Source: Candidatus Sulfopaludibacter sp. SbA3
Lineage (GTDB): Bacteria > Acidobacteriota > Vicinamibacteria > Vicinamibacterales > UBA2999
Direction: 5' to 3'
Length of the DNA stretch: 42,530 bases
Assembly (NCBI GenBank): GCA_945903265.1
Contig: CAMDNQ010000024.1
Coordinates: 1-42,530 of the forward strand
Notes under the pieces: model-generated
What the model was told of the DNA's origin: nothing
Database searches by the model: none
Seen by the model: only the letters and a program-made list of their open reading frames with translations
In this document: positions 15,453 through 23,661 of the stretch, piece by piece
How the letters are laid out: each line of letters starts with the position of its first letter
Numbering within the stretch: position 1 is the stretch's first letter
Position numbers and translations under genes: made by a program

Positions 15453-15988
15453 GCCTTCACCAGCCCTGCGCCACAGTTTTTGCAGAACCGCGCGTCAACT
15501 TCGTTCGCCGTTCCGCAGCTCGCGCACGTCGGGGTCGCGGGCACGGTCACGCGCTTCGCGATTTCCTGTTCGATCGCCTGGCGGTAGCTGGCGCCCGAGT
15601 CGAGCTGCCGCATGAGACCGGCGGCCCGGACGCGGAGCCGCGCACCCATCTCCGTGAAGTCCTTCTCCGATACCTTGCCCATGGCGCGGTCGAACTCGAG
15701 ATCCTTGATCGCGCGCAGCACGAGCGCCTTCTCTCGCTCGAGCGCCGTACGGGTGCGGCCGCCGAGCATCTGCGGCGCGGCGACATCGTCCGGGTTGCCG
15801 AACGGCGCGAATGTGCGCCAGGCGGCATAGCCGACCAGCGCGGCGCCGAAAATAATCAGGCTGAGGAGAATGACGCCGGCGGGCGTCTCGCCGCGGGAAA
15901 TGAACACGACGACCGTCGCGCCGATCAGGCCGGCGAGGGTGAACAGCTGCCAGGGTTGGAACGCGTCAGTCGAGGTTTCGGAGTTCAT
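15449..15988 (-). CDS. CcmI-like membrane protein with C-terminal zinc ribbon
   Basis: A 179-residue protein: two membrane helices (about 15-32 and 37-58), then a cytoplasmic helix LRAIKDLEFDRAMGKVSEKDF, which resembles the N-terminal helical segment of CcmI, and finally a zinc ribbon with two CxxC pairs (CASC, CKNC). CcmI binds apocytochromes for the ligation module. The zinc ribbon in place of TPR repeats is different from proteobacterial CcmI. It overlaps the 3' end of the ccmF-ccmH gene by 23 bp and is coupled downstream by an ATGA overlap. Confidence 0.75.
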   Translation of the reverse strand: MNSETSTDAFQPWQLFTLAGLIGATVVVFISRGETPAGVILLSLIIFGAALVGYAAWRTFAPFGNPDDVAAPQMLGGRTRTALEREKALVLRAIKDLEFDRAMGKVSEKDFTEMGARLRVRAAGLMRQLDSGASYRQAIEQEIAKRVTVPATPTCASCGTANEVDARFCKNCGAGLVKA

Positions 15989-18428
15989 CGTCGAGACGGG
16001 CGCTGATGGTCGCGTCCATTCCGGCGTCGCCGGCGGCCGCCGGAACGGCGCGGGTCGACCAGCGGCGCGCAGTCACGACAACGCCGATGAGGGCGGCGAG
16101 CGCGACAAGATACGGGACGAGCCAGGCAAGGCGATTGAAACCGCGGTCGATCGGCGCGGCAAGAATCGCCTGGCTCCCGAACTCGGTCACCATCGCCTCG
16201 CGCACCCCGTCGTAATCCTTGCCTTCGGCGAGGAACGCCTTGAGGCGGGCCTCCTGCTGGTCGTAATGGCCACAGTTCGGACGCATCGGGCAGCTCCCCA
16301 TCGGAGCCTGGCATCCGCAGGTGCACATGATGTCGCCCTCGAGCTGCCGGTGCAGCGTGCTTCGGTCCGCGGGGGCGACCTGCTGCCCCGTCTGAGCGGC
16401 GGCGACGCCGGGCCACAGCAGGAGCGACACCAGCAACAGCGAGGACGTAACGGCGTTCGACGGAACCTTGGCGAGCGCGAATCCGAGCGCCGATTCCGGC
16501 AGGAGCGCGATGCCCGTTCCGAGCGCGAGAATGCCGAACCCAAACCACACCCAGTTCACCAGCGGATTGACGACGATCTCCATGCTGGCGCTCTGCTCCT
16601 GCAGGTCGAACGCGGGCAGCACCAGGTAGAGATCTTCGGAGAAGGTGCGGCGAATCGCGACCTCGGTGGTCGGCTGATCTTCGTGCTTCCGGAAGTACCA
16701 CTTCGCCGGATACATCTTGCCGAGCTCTTCGCCGTCACGGAACACGGTCGTATGCGCCGTGATCATCTGCTTCTGGCCGTCGTCGGTGACGCGGACGTTG
16801 TCGAGGCGGACGGTGAAGGCGCCGACCTGTGCCTGCTGGCCGGGTTTGAGCAGCACCTGCTCGTCCTGCTTGAAACCTTCGCCGGCAAAGCCCAGGAACA
16901 TCAGGACGATGCCGATGTGGACGATGTAGCCGCCGTATCGGCGCTTGTTGCGCGCCGTGAGCCCGATGAGTGCCGTGAAGACGTCGGTGCCGGTGGCCTG
17001 CTGGCGAACACGCGCGCCACGCCAGAATTCCTGGCTGATCGTCCCGACCACGAATCCACAGAGCGCGAAACAGATCCCCGATGTCCAGACGCGGACGCCG
17101 AGCGCAACGAGCGCACCCCCGACGACGAGCGCCGTCGCGACGGGAATGAGGAACTGCTGCCGCAGGTTGGCGAGCGAGGTCTTGCGCCACGCGAGCAGCG
17201 GCCCGACGCCCGTCAGCACCAGCAGCATCAGACCGACCGGCAGCATCCACTTGTTGAAGAACGGCGGTCCGACGGTCAGCCGCTCGCCCGTGACGGCCTC
17301 GCTGATGGTCGGAAAGAGCGTCCCGAACGCAATGAAAAATGCCGAGAACAGCAGAATCCAGTTGTTGGCGAGGAAGGCGGCTTCGCGCGACATCCACGAG
17401 TCGAGCTCGTTACGCGCCCTCAGCAGCGGCAGGCGGTAGATCACGAGTCCGAAGCTCACCGTCAGGATCGTGATCATGAAGATGATGAACATCCGGGCCA
17501 GTTCCGGGTCCTCACCAAACGCATGGACGGACTGGACAATTCCCGACCGGGTCAGGAAGGTACCGAAGATGGTGAGGAAGAACGTGAGGATGACGAGCGT
17601 CACGTTCCAGACGCGCAGCATGCCGCGCTGTTCCTGGACTCGTATCGAATGCAGGAACGCGGTGGCGGTGAACCACGGCAGCAGCCCCGCGTTCTCCACC
17701 GGGTCCCAGCCCCAGTAGCCGCCCCATCCGAGCTCTTCGTACGCCCAGATCATCCCGAGCCCGAGCCCGACCGACAGGAACAGCCACGAGATCATCGTCC
17801 AGCGACGGACCGCGCGAAGCCACGAGTCGTCGAGATAGCCCGTGATCAGCGCCGCCATGCCGAACGCGAACGGAATCGTCAGGCCGACGAACCCCGTGTA
17901 CATGGTGGGCGGATGGATCACCATGTAGAAGTTCTGCAGGAGCGGACTGAGGCCAGCACCGTCGGTGGGGCTCTCGGTCAGATACGTGGAGAACGGGTTG
18001 TTGTGAATGATCATCAGGAACAGGAAGAACATCTGCACCGTCGAGATGACCGCCACGACATACGGGATCAATTCCCGGTGGCGTTCCCTGTTCACGAAGA
18101 CCGCGGTGCTGCCGAAGCACGACAGCAGGAACACCCAGAACATGATCGAGCCGTCGAGTCCGCCCCAGTACGACGTGATCTTGAAGAAGAGCGGCTGGAC
18201 GGAATCGGAATAGCGCTGGACGTACTTGATGGAATAGTCGCCCACGACGAAGGCGTAGACGATGACCGCCGACGCGGCGGCCATGATGGCGGCGACGAAA
18301 TAGAAGGCCCCGATGCCGCTTTCGATCAGCCGCGTGGAACGGCGGCGCGCGCCCGCCACTGACGCGGCGAACGCGTAGGCGCAGACGACGAACGCGGTGA
18401 GAAGGAGGTAGTAACCGAGGGATGCCAT
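15966..18428 (-). CDS. ccmF: CcmF-CcmH fusion, cytochrome c haem lyase
   Basis: An 820-residue protein. Residues 1-650 are CcmF: many membrane helices, the haem-handling WGGYWGWDPVEN motif (235-246), MVIHPPTMYTG (169-179) with a haem-ligand His, and a large periplasmic domain (about 515-620). After a hydrophobic segment ending VAAAQ (about 678), which looks like a former signal peptide, residues 690-800 form a CcmH/NrfF-like thiol domain with C702-x-C704-x-C706 (CTCGC), C713 and C719, then a final membrane helix. CcmF and CcmH work together to attach haem to apocytochrome, so fusing them is logical. The CxCGC motif replaces the usual LRCxxCQ. It lies 11 bp after ccmE. Confidence 0.9.
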   Translation of the reverse strand: MASLGYYLLLTAFVVCAYAFAASVAGARRRSTRLIESGIGAFYFVAAIMAAASAVIVYAFVVGDYSIKYVQRYSDSVQPLFFKITSYWGGLDGSIMFWVFLLSCFGSTAVFVNRERHRELIPYVVAVISTVQMFFLFLMIIHNNPFSTYLTESPTDGAGLSPLLQNFYMVIHPPTMYTGFVGLTIPFAFGMAALITGYLDDSWLRAVRRWTMISWLFLSVGLGLGMIWAYEELGWGGYWGWDPVENAGLLPWFTATAFLHSIRVQEQRGMLRVWNVTLVILTFFLTIFGTFLTRSGIVQSVHAFGEDPELARMFIIFMITILTVSFGLVIYRLPLLRARNELDSWMSREAAFLANNWILLFSAFFIAFGTLFPTISEAVTGERLTVGPPFFNKWMLPVGLMLLVLTGVGPLLAWRKTSLANLRQQFLIPVATALVVGGALVALGVRVWTSGICFALCGFVVGTISQEFWRGARVRQQATGTDVFTALIGLTARNKRRYGGYIVHIGIVLMFLGFAGEGFKQDEQVLLKPGQQAQVGAFTVRLDNVRVTDDGQKQMITAHTTVFRDGEELGKMYPAKWYFRKHEDQPTTEVAIRRTFSEDLYLVLPAFDLQEQSASMEIVVNPLVNWVWFGFGILALGTGIALLPESALGFALAKVPSNAVTSSLLLVSLLLWPGVAAAQTGQQVAPADRSTLHRQLEGDIMCTCGCQAPMGSCPMRPNCGHYDQQEARLKAFLAEGKDYDGVREAMVTEFGSQAILAAPIDRGFNRLAWLVPYLVALAALIGVVVTARRWSTRAVPAAAGDAGMDATISARLDDELRNLD

Positions 18429-18439
18429 GTCAGCCCCCT

Positions 18440-18892
18440 CTAGTACGACGTGCTGGACGTGCCTGAGGTGCCGAGCGTGCCGGGGGCGCTCGTCGTTTCC
18501 GGGGCTCCGCCCACCTGCGGCTCATACTTCGACGGGCACTTCGCGGTCATGCTGGTCGCGTGGAAGCCATCTTCGGTGAGCGTCCCCTGAAGGACCACTT
18601 CCGATTCGTTCTTGAACGTGTCGGGGACGATGCCGGTGTACGTCGCGCGGACGACGTGCCCCTTGCTGTGCATCTCGAAGCTGTAGTCGAGCGAGTCGCG
18701 CTTGCGGCGGATGTCGCGCGCGTAGCCGTGAATCTGAAGCGGCTTGCCGTACCAGGGGGCCGGCTGGACCATCACTTCCTCGACATGCTTGTAGTACTGC
18801 GCGCTCTCGCCGAGCGTTGAATACAGCAGCCCTCCGAAGGCGAGGACGAGGACCACCCCGGTGAGCCCGATTTTGGCGGCTTTGTGACTCAT
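18440..18892 (-). CDS. ccmE: Haem chaperone CcmE, CxxxY type
   Basis: A 150-residue membrane-anchored haem chaperone: one N-terminal helix (9-27), an OB-fold beta-barrel (about 35-115), and a Gly/Ser/Thr-rich C-terminal tail. The site that normally reads HxxxY, with the covalent haem-binding His, reads C119-P-S-K-Y123 (Cys codon 18536-18538). This matches the CxxxY variant described for Desulfovibrio and archaeal Ccm systems. ATG 18892 gives the standard N-terminus; the frame is open 20 codons further. It is probably transcribed with maf, whose stop is 29 nt upstream. Confidence 0.9.
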   Translation of the reverse strand: MSHKAAKIGLTGVVLVLAFGGLLYSTLGESAQYYKHVEEVMVQPAPWYGKPLQIHGYARDIRRKRDSLDYSFEMHSKGHVVRATYTGIVPDTFKNESEVVLQGTLTEDGFHATSMTAKCPSKYEPQVGGAPETTSAPGTLGTSGTSSTSY

Positions 18893-18921
18893 AAATAAGG
18901 ACTTCTGCCCCTGCGGTGCCC

Positions 18922-19494
18922 TCAGGATATCAATATTCCCGCGTTCTTGCACAGGTTGTAGACCACGCCGACCGGCAGACCGACCACGTTCGTATAGGAC
19001 CCGGAAATGGCCGTCACAAAGCGCGAAGCGAGGCCTTGAATGGCGTACGCACCCGCCTTGCCCTCCGGCTCCCCCGACGCGACGTACCAGTTGATTTCCT
19101 CGTCGGTCAGGTGCGCGAACTCAACCGCGGTGCTCGCGACGTCCGTATGACGCCCGGAAGCCTGCGGCGCGACCAGGCATACGCCGGTCAATACGAGATG
19201 TGTGCGCCCGGACAGCAGTTCCAGCATCCGCTTCGCGTCGGCCGCGTCAGACGGCTTCCCGAGAATGTCGGTTCCACACACGACGACGGTGTCGGCGGCC
19301 AGCACCGGCCTGCCCGCTGCCCTGTCCAGCACAGCGGCGGCCTTCGCTTCCGCAAGCCGCGCCACGTACGCATCGGGCCATTCATCCGGCCGTCTCGACT
19401 CATCGACGTCAGCCGGGATCACGTCGAACTCGATGGCCGCGGCGCGCAGCAGGTCCGCTCTCCTGGGCGATGCCGACGCCAGAATCAGTCTCAC
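18922..19494 (-). CDS. maf: Maf family nucleotide pyrophosphatase
   Basis: A 190-residue house-cleaning pyrophosphatase that hydrolyses non-canonical or modified nucleoside triphosphates. It starts with the family motif LILASASPRR, has the catalytic ADTVV, and ends with the GLPVGVVY block. I chose the GTG at 19494, which puts LILASASPRR at residue 3 and has a TAGCAT hexamer 7 nt upstream. The GAGGAGG at 19515-19509 is too far (14 nt) to be ideal for this start. An ATG at 19533 would overlap the divergent gene. It is the first gene before ccmE in the leftward operon. Confidence 0.9.
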   Translation of the reverse strand: MRLILASASPRRADLLRAAAIEFDVIPADVDESRRPDEWPDAYVARLAEAKAAAVLDRAAGRPVLAADTVVVCGTDILGKPSDAADAKRMLELLSGRTHLVLTGVCLVAPQASGRHTDVASTAVEFAHLTDEEINWYVASGEPEGKAGAYAIQGLASRFVTAISGSYTNVVGLPVGVVYNLCKNAGILIS

Positions 19495-19501
19495 GCGCCC
19501 A

Positions 19502-19511
19502 ATGCTATCCT
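19502..19511. promoter_or_regulatory. Overlapping divergent -10 elements (maf / dciA-like)
   Basis: TAGCAT on the minus strand (19507-19502) is 7 nt before the maf GTG. TATCCT on the plus strand (19506-19511) is 7 nt before the GTG at 19519. The two hexamers share the TA at 19506-19507. No -35 was seen on either side. Inferred as a symmetric bidirectional promoter giving two leaderless mRNAs. Confidence 0.5.
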
Positions 19512-19518
19512 CCTCGAC

Positions 19519-19794
19519 GTGGTTCCCGTCCATCAGGTACTTCCGGATGTCGTGACGTCCGTCGTCCGCAAAGCTCCGCTGACGCCAGAGAAAGTCGCGT
19601 TCGCATGGCGCATGGCTGTCGGCGCGCGCGTGGACGGTGCGACACAGGTTGAGCTGCGCAATGGCACCTTGTTTGTGACTGCGACCCAGGCCGGGTGGCT
19701 GAGCGAAATCGAACACTCGGCCGCCATGATTCGATCGCGGATGGAGGCTCTGCTCGGCCCCGGCGTGCTCCGCTTCATCAAGGCGACGCCATGA
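19519..19794 (+). CDS. DUF721 / DciA-like protein
   Basis: A 91-residue protein with the DUF721 core: an N-terminal helix, WRMAVG, the strand [18 protein letters not shown], then a helix and [10 protein letters not shown]. DciA proteins load the replicative helicase DnaB in bacteria without DnaC; many are short like this. The GTG start lies 7 nt after TATCCT; no Shine-Dalgarno is seen. The stop overlaps the thiolase start (ATGA). The thiolase neighbour gives no functional hint. Confidence 0.7.
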   Translation: MVPVHQVLPDVVTSVVRKAPLTPEKVAFAWRMAVGARVDGATQVELRNGTLFVTATQAGWLSEIEHSAAMIRSRMEALLGPGVLRFIKATP

Positions 19795-21005
19795 GCGAGT
19801 CGGTCATCGTCTCAGCCGTTCGGACACCCACCGGCAAGTTCCTGGGCGGTCTCAAGGATTTCTCCGCTACCGAACTCGGCGCCCTCGTCGTCCGTGAAGC
19901 CGTCGCCCGCGCCGGGATCGATCCCGCGATCGTCGAGGAATGCATCATGGGCAATGTCGTGTCGGCCGGCCTTGGCCAGGCCCCCGCGCGGCAGGCGGCA
20001 CTTCGCGGCGGGCTGTCCGATCATGTCGCGGCGCTGACGATCAACAAGGTGTGCGGGTCCGGGCTCAAGGCCGTGATGCTGGCGGCGCAGGGCATCGCCA
20101 CCGGCGATATCGAAGTCGCGGTCGCGGGCGGCATGGAGTCGATGAGCAACACGCCGTACCTGCTCAAGGGCGCGCGTGAGGGCTTCAAGATGGGCCATCA
20201 CGAAACCCTCGACTCGATGGTCAACGACGGACTGTGGTGCTCGTTCGAGCAGTGCCACATGGGTACCGCCGGCGAGGTCGTGGCCACCGAGTACAACATC
20301 GCCCGCGACAGGCAGGACGAGTACGCGGCGCAGAGCCACGCCAAGGCGGCCGCGGCGCAGGCGGCCGGCCGTTTCAAGGCTGAAATACTTCCGGTCGACG
20401 TTCCCGTACGTAGGGCGGGTTCCGGTCAATCGAAGGCAACCGGACCCGCCGATTCGGTCGTGATCGACCGCGACGAATCGGTTCGTCCGGACACAACCGC
20501 GAAGACGCTGGGCGCCCTGCGCCCCGCGTTCCGCAAGGACGGGACGGTCACCGCCGGCAACGCGCCGCCGGTCAACGACGGAGCGGCCGCGCTTGTCGTC
20601 ATGTCGGCCGCGCGTGCGTCGCAGCTCAAGCTGACGCCCATGGCGCGCATCGTCGGCCAGGCGACCAGCGGACTCGCGCCGAAGTATCTGCTGATGACGC
20701 CGGTGGAGGCGGTCCGCCGGGTCCTGAAGAAGACTGGCTGGTCGATGGACGACGTCGATCTGATCGAGCTGAACGAAGCGTTTTCCGTTCAGGCGGTCGC
20801 GGTCCTGGGCGAGCTTGACCTCGACCCCGCAAAGGTCAATGTGAACGGCGGCGCCGTGGCGCTCGGCCATCCCATCGGCGCCAGCGGTGCGCGGATCCTG
20901 ACGACGCTCCTCTACGCGCTGAAGGATCGGAATCTGAAGCGCGGGATCGCGACGTTGTGCCTCGGCGGCGGCAACGGCGTCGCACTCGCGATCGAGCGGG
21001 TGTAG
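19791..21005 (+). CDS. Acetyl-CoA C-acetyltransferase (thiolase)
   Basis: A 404-residue thiolase that condenses two acetyl-CoA or cleaves acetoacetyl-CoA. The nucleophile is C88 in NKVCGSG, with NEAF (328-331), H360 in [16 protein letters not shown] and C390 in CLGGGNG completing the active site. The length and GHHETLDSM loop favour a biosynthetic acetoacetyl-CoA thiolase (atoB/thlA-like) over fatty-acid Fad[12 protein letters not shown] differs from the common TAGNASxxNDG. It is coupled to the DUF721 gene by an ATGA overlap. Confidence 0.92.
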   Translation: MSESVIVSAVRTPTGKFLGGLKDFSATELGALVVREAVARAGIDPAIVEECIMGNVVSAGLGQAPARQAALRGGLSDHVAALTINKVCGSGLKAVMLAAQGIATGDIEVAVAGGMESMSNTPYLLKGAREGFKMGHHETLDSMVNDGLWCSFEQCHMGTAGEVVATEYNIARDRQDEYAAQSHAKAAAAQAAGRFKAEILPVDVPVRRAGSGQSKATGPADSVVIDRDESVRPDTTAKTLGALRPAFRKDGTVTAGNAPPVNDGAAALVVMSAARASQLKLTPMARIVGQATSGLAPKYLLMTPVEAVRRVLKKTGWSMDDVDLIELNEAFSVQAVAVLGELDLDPAKVNVNGGAVALGHPIGASGARILTTLLYALKDRNLKRGIATLCLGGGNGVALAIERV

Positions 21006-21120
21006 CGAGGTCTTTCCGCGGTTCCTGCGCCGGGCGGAAACTGCGTCCCCGAGCCTGGCACCGGGCGGCAAATCCTGCACTCACCGGTCCGAGGGGGCGA
21101 AAGTCTGTGCCGCCGTAAGT

Positions 21121-21225
21121 GGTTGACAGGGTTGGATGAAACGGCTTGGCATGCACGGATTTTCGCTTGACTTTCGTGCGGCACGCTCCTAGTATCGACC
21201 TCGGCCGTGACCTGCCCTGTCAACC
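21121..21225. promoter_or_regulatory. Inverted repeat flanking the recA promoter
   Basis: An 11-bp perfect inverted repeat, GGTTGACAGGG at 21121-21131 and CCCTGTCAACC at 21215-21225, brackets the recA promoter with the arms about 83 bp apart. It could be a pair of operator half-sites or a looping site. The rest of the 287-bp gap between the thiolase and recA shows no gene; I saw no clear LexA box of a known type. Confidence 0.4.
21167..21195 (+). promoter_or_regulatory. Sigma-70-type recA promoter
   Basis: TTGACT (21167-21172) and TAGTAT (21190-21195) are separated by exactly 17 bp, the best -35/-10 pair in the window. It predicts a leader of about 90 nt. A TAAGGAG Shine-Dalgarno at 21279-21285 precedes the recA ATG by 7 nt. 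Confidence 0.7.
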
Positions 21226-21292
21226 CCCGGCGCCATCATCGCTGGACATGCATACCGGGTCCTGTCGGATCCGGCACCTAAGGAGTTTCTGA

Positions 21293-22339
21293 ATGCCCCT
21301 CGACGATCAGAAAGAACGGAACAAAGCCCTCGACATCGCGGTCGGCCAGATTGAAAAGCAGTTCGGCAAGGGGTCGATCATGCGCCTCGGCCAGAAGGGC
21401 TCGATTGGCCCGGTCGACGTCATCCCCACCGGATCCATCAGCATCGACTACGCGCTCGGCATCGGCGGCATGCCGCGCGGCCGCGTGGTCGAAATCTACG
21501 GCCCTGAATCGTCCGGCAAGACAACCCTGGCGCTGCAGGTCATCGCGGAGGCGCAGAAGAGCGGCGGCATGGCTGCGTTCGTCGACGCCGAGCATGCGCT
21601 CGACGCGCAGTACGCCCAGAAGCTGGGTGTCGACCTCGAAAACCTTCTGGTCTCGCAGCCCGACCATGGCGAACAGGCGCTCGAAATTGTCGAGGTACTG
21701 ATTCGCTCCGGCGGTGTGGACGTGGTCGTGGTCGACTCAGTGGCCGCGCTCGTGCCGAAGGCCGAGATCGACGGCGAGATGGGCGACGCACAGATGGGCC
21801 TGCAGGCGCGCCTCATGTCCCAGGCGCTCCGGAAGCTCACGGGCGTCGTCTCGAAATCGAAGACCACCCTGATCTTCATCAACCAGCTGCGCGAGAAGAT
21901 TGGCGTCATGTTCGGCAATCCCGAAACGACGACCGGTGGCAAGGCGCTCAAGTTCTACGCCTCGGTCCGCGTGGACATCCGCCGGATTGCGAGCATTAAG
22001 GATGGCGATCAGGTCATTGGCGGCCGCACGCGTGTGAAGGTCGTCAAGAACAAGATGGCACCGCCGTTCCGTGAAGCGGAATTCGACATCATGTACGGCC
22101 TGGGAATCTCGAGGGAGGGCGACCTGCTCGACATGGGGGTCGAGAAGCGAATCATCGAGAAGAGCGGCGCCTGGTTCGCGTTTGCGGGCGAGCGCCTCGG
22201 CCAGGGGCGCGAGAATGCCAAGCAGTTCCTCAAGGACAATCCCGACATCCGGCAGATCATCGACGAGCGGGTGCGGAAGGAACTGGGACTCGTGGCGCGC
22301 GAACCCGAAGTCGCGCGGGCGGAAGTGGCCGCCGTTTAA
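21293..22339 (+). CDS. recA: RecA recombinase
   Basis: A 348-residue recombinase with the standard core: Walker [10 protein letters not shown] (about 67-75), the EHALD block, Walker [12 protein letters not shown]1/L2 DNA-binding loops ([22 protein letters not shown] split by normal spacing, and [16 protein letters not shown]), and [12 protein letters not shown]. It mediates homologous strand exchange and SOS coprotease activity. It has its own strong promoter and Shine-Dalgarno, contrasting with the leaderless-looking genes nearby. The C-terminal tail is less acidic than in enterobacteria. Confidence 0.98.
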   Translation: MPLDDQKERNKALDIAVGQIEKQFGKGSIMRLGQKGSIGPVDVIPTGSISIDYALGIGGMPRGRVVEIYGPESSGKTTLALQVIAEAQKSGGMAAFVDAEHALDAQYAQKLGVDLENLLVSQPDHGEQALEIVEVLIRSGGVDVVVVDSVAALVPKAEIDGEMGDAQMGLQARLMSQALRKLTGVVSKSKTTLIFINQLREKIGVMFGNPETTTGGKALKFYASVRVDIRRIASIKDGDQVIGGRTRVKVVKNKMAPPFREAEFDIMYGLGISREGDLLDMGVEKRIIEKSGAWFAFAGERLGQGRENAKQFLKDNPDIRQIIDERVRKELGLVAREPEVARAEVAAV

Positions 22340-22376
22340 GAATGTTGCGGGAAGGGTGCGCGGTTGAAAAATAAAG

Positions 22377-22452
22377 TGGTGCCGAGGGACGGAATTGAAC
22401 CGCCGACACCGCGATTTTCAATCGCGTGCTCTACCAACTGAGCTACCTCGGC
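22377..22452 (-). tRNA. tRNA-Phe (GAA), CCA encoded
   Basis: Read on the minus strand, a 76-nt tRNA: acceptor GCCGAGG/CCTCGGC, D-arm with AGCTCAGTTGGTAGAGC, anticodon stem CGCGA/TCGCG with loop TTGAAAA (anticodon GAA), T-arm with GGTTCAATTCC, discriminator A and a genomically encoded CCA (22377-22379). It lies between recA and the PPIase and is oriented against both. Confidence 0.96.
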
Positions 22453-22515
22453 ACTCCAGGCATCTGCCTGTCTAAGCGGAATCAGCAGTATACCAAACCC
22501 AGTTCAGCTCTCTGG

Positions 22516-22521
22516 TAGTCT
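22516..22521 (+). promoter_or_regulatory. Candidate leaderless -10 element for the PPIase gene
   Basis: TAGTCT ends 7 nt before the GTG start at 22529. No Shine-Dalgarno and no -35 at normal distance were found. It lies about 65 bp beyond the tRNA-Phe gene. Confidence 0.4.
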
Positions 22522-22528
22522 TAGCTCC

Positions 22529-23536
22529 GTGACTTTCATCTTCCGCGTCGCCCGCGTCGCCCTTATTTCTTTCCTTGTCCTTCCCCTGTCCGCCGCCGCC
22601 CAGGCTCCCGCACCCGCCCCGGCGGACGCGGCGGTCAAGCCGATTGTGGAGCCGCTGCCCGACGTCGTGGCCCGCGTCAACGGCGAGGCGATCAGCAAGG
22701 GGGATCTGGAGGAGGCGATGACGCAGCTCCAGGCGCGCGTCGGCCAGCCGATTCCCGCCGACCAGCGCGACAAGATCGTCCGCTCCATACTCGACCAGCT
22801 CATCTCCTTCCGGCTGCTCCGCCAGGAAAGCACGTCCCGTAAGGTGGCGGTGCCGGATGCGGCGCTCGAGGCGCGCATCACCGAGATCAAGTCGCAGTTC
22901 AAGTCCGAGGAAGCCTTTGCGCAGGTCCTCGCGGAGCAGAAGATGACGGCCGAGGGGCTGCGGGCCAACCTCCTCGAGGGGATGCAGATCGATCAGATGA
23001 TCGACGCCGAGGTGAACGCCCGTGCCGCAGTGACGCCCCAGCAGGTTGAAGCCTTCTACACGGGCAACCCGGGTGAATTCCAGCGCGCGGAACGCATTCA
23101 CGCCCGCCACATTCTGATTCGCGTGGCGCCGGATGCCGATGCCGCGACGAAGGAGCAGGCGCGGACGAAGATGGCCGACCTCCTGACCCAGGCGCGCGCC
23201 GGCGGCGACTTCGCCGCGCTCGCCAAGCAGCATTCCGAAGATCCGGGGAGCGGTCCCACCGGCGGTGATCTGGGCTTCTTCGAGCGCGGCCAGATGGTGG
23301 CCCCCTTCGACGAAGCGGCATTTGCGCTGATGCCCGGCCAGACCAGCGAGATCGTGGAGACCCAGTTCGGTTTTCACATCATCCGCCTCGAGGAAAAGCA
23401 GGCGGCCGGCGCCGTGCCGCTCGCCGAGGTCCGTCCCCAGATCGAGCAGTTCCTGCAGGGACGCAACCGCGAGGAGCAGGCGCAGGTGTTCATCGACGGC
23501 CTGAAGGCCAAAGGCAAAATCGAGATCCTCATTTAG
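22529..23536 (+). CDS. Periplasmic SurA/PrsA-like peptidyl-prolyl isomerase
   Basis: A 335-residue secreted foldase. Signal peptide 1-25 (cleavage near AAAQA), a Pro/Ala-rich linker, a SurA N-domain-like helical chaperone region (about 45-185; VVARVNGEAISKGDLEEA), and one parvulin domain (about 188-290) with ERIHARHILIRV, GGDLGFFERGQM and TQFGFHIIRL. It would help fold outer-membrane proteins. Only one parvulin domain is present versus two in E. coli SurA. The GTG start is fixed by the signal peptide. Confidence 0.9.
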   Translation: MTFIFRVARVALISFLVLPLSAAAQAPAPAPADAAVKPIVEPLPDVVARVNGEAISKGDLEEAMTQLQARVGQPIPADQRDKIVRSILDQLISFRLLRQESTSRKVAVPDAALEARITEIKSQFKSEEAFAQVLAEQKMTAEGLRANLLEGMQIDQMIDAEVNARAAVTPQQVEAFYTGNPGEFQRAERIHARHILIRVAPDADAATKEQARTKMADLLTQARAGGDFAALAKQHSEDPGSGPTGGDLGFFERGQMVAPFDEAAFALMPGQTSEIVETQFGFHIIRLEEKQAAGAVPLAEVRPQIEQFLQGRNREEQAQVFIDGLKAKGKIEILI

Positions 23537-23559
23537 ACGTTCACGCTTCTGGCTTCTCA

Positions 23560-23646
23560 CTTCTCGGTTCGTGTTCACGTTCGTGTTCGACAGCACCCAA
23601 ACCTGGAACTGAACCCCGAACCCGAACCAGAACACGAACAGAGAAG
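23560..23646. repeat. Long inverted repeat between PPIase and S4 genes
   Basis: Arms 23560-23576 and 23630-23646 match at 16 of 17 positions around a 53-nt loop. The loop itself holds a direct repeat of CGTTCGTGTTC-like sequence and a run of GAACCCGAAC repeats. No T-tract follows, so this is a repeat element or an attenuating structure rather than a clear terminator. Confidence 0.6.
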
Positions 23647-23661
23647 CGAGAATATAGAAGG

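Noticed and set aside
19494-19533. Upstream ATG start for maf at 19533.
   Set aside because: It would overlap the divergent gene and add residues before the conserved LILASASPRR opening; the GTG at 19494 fits the family and the -10 spacing.
21006-21120. Possible small gene between the thiolase and recA.
   Set aside because: No frame with a plausible start, Shine-Dalgarno or protein-like composition was found; only regulatory-looking sequence is present.
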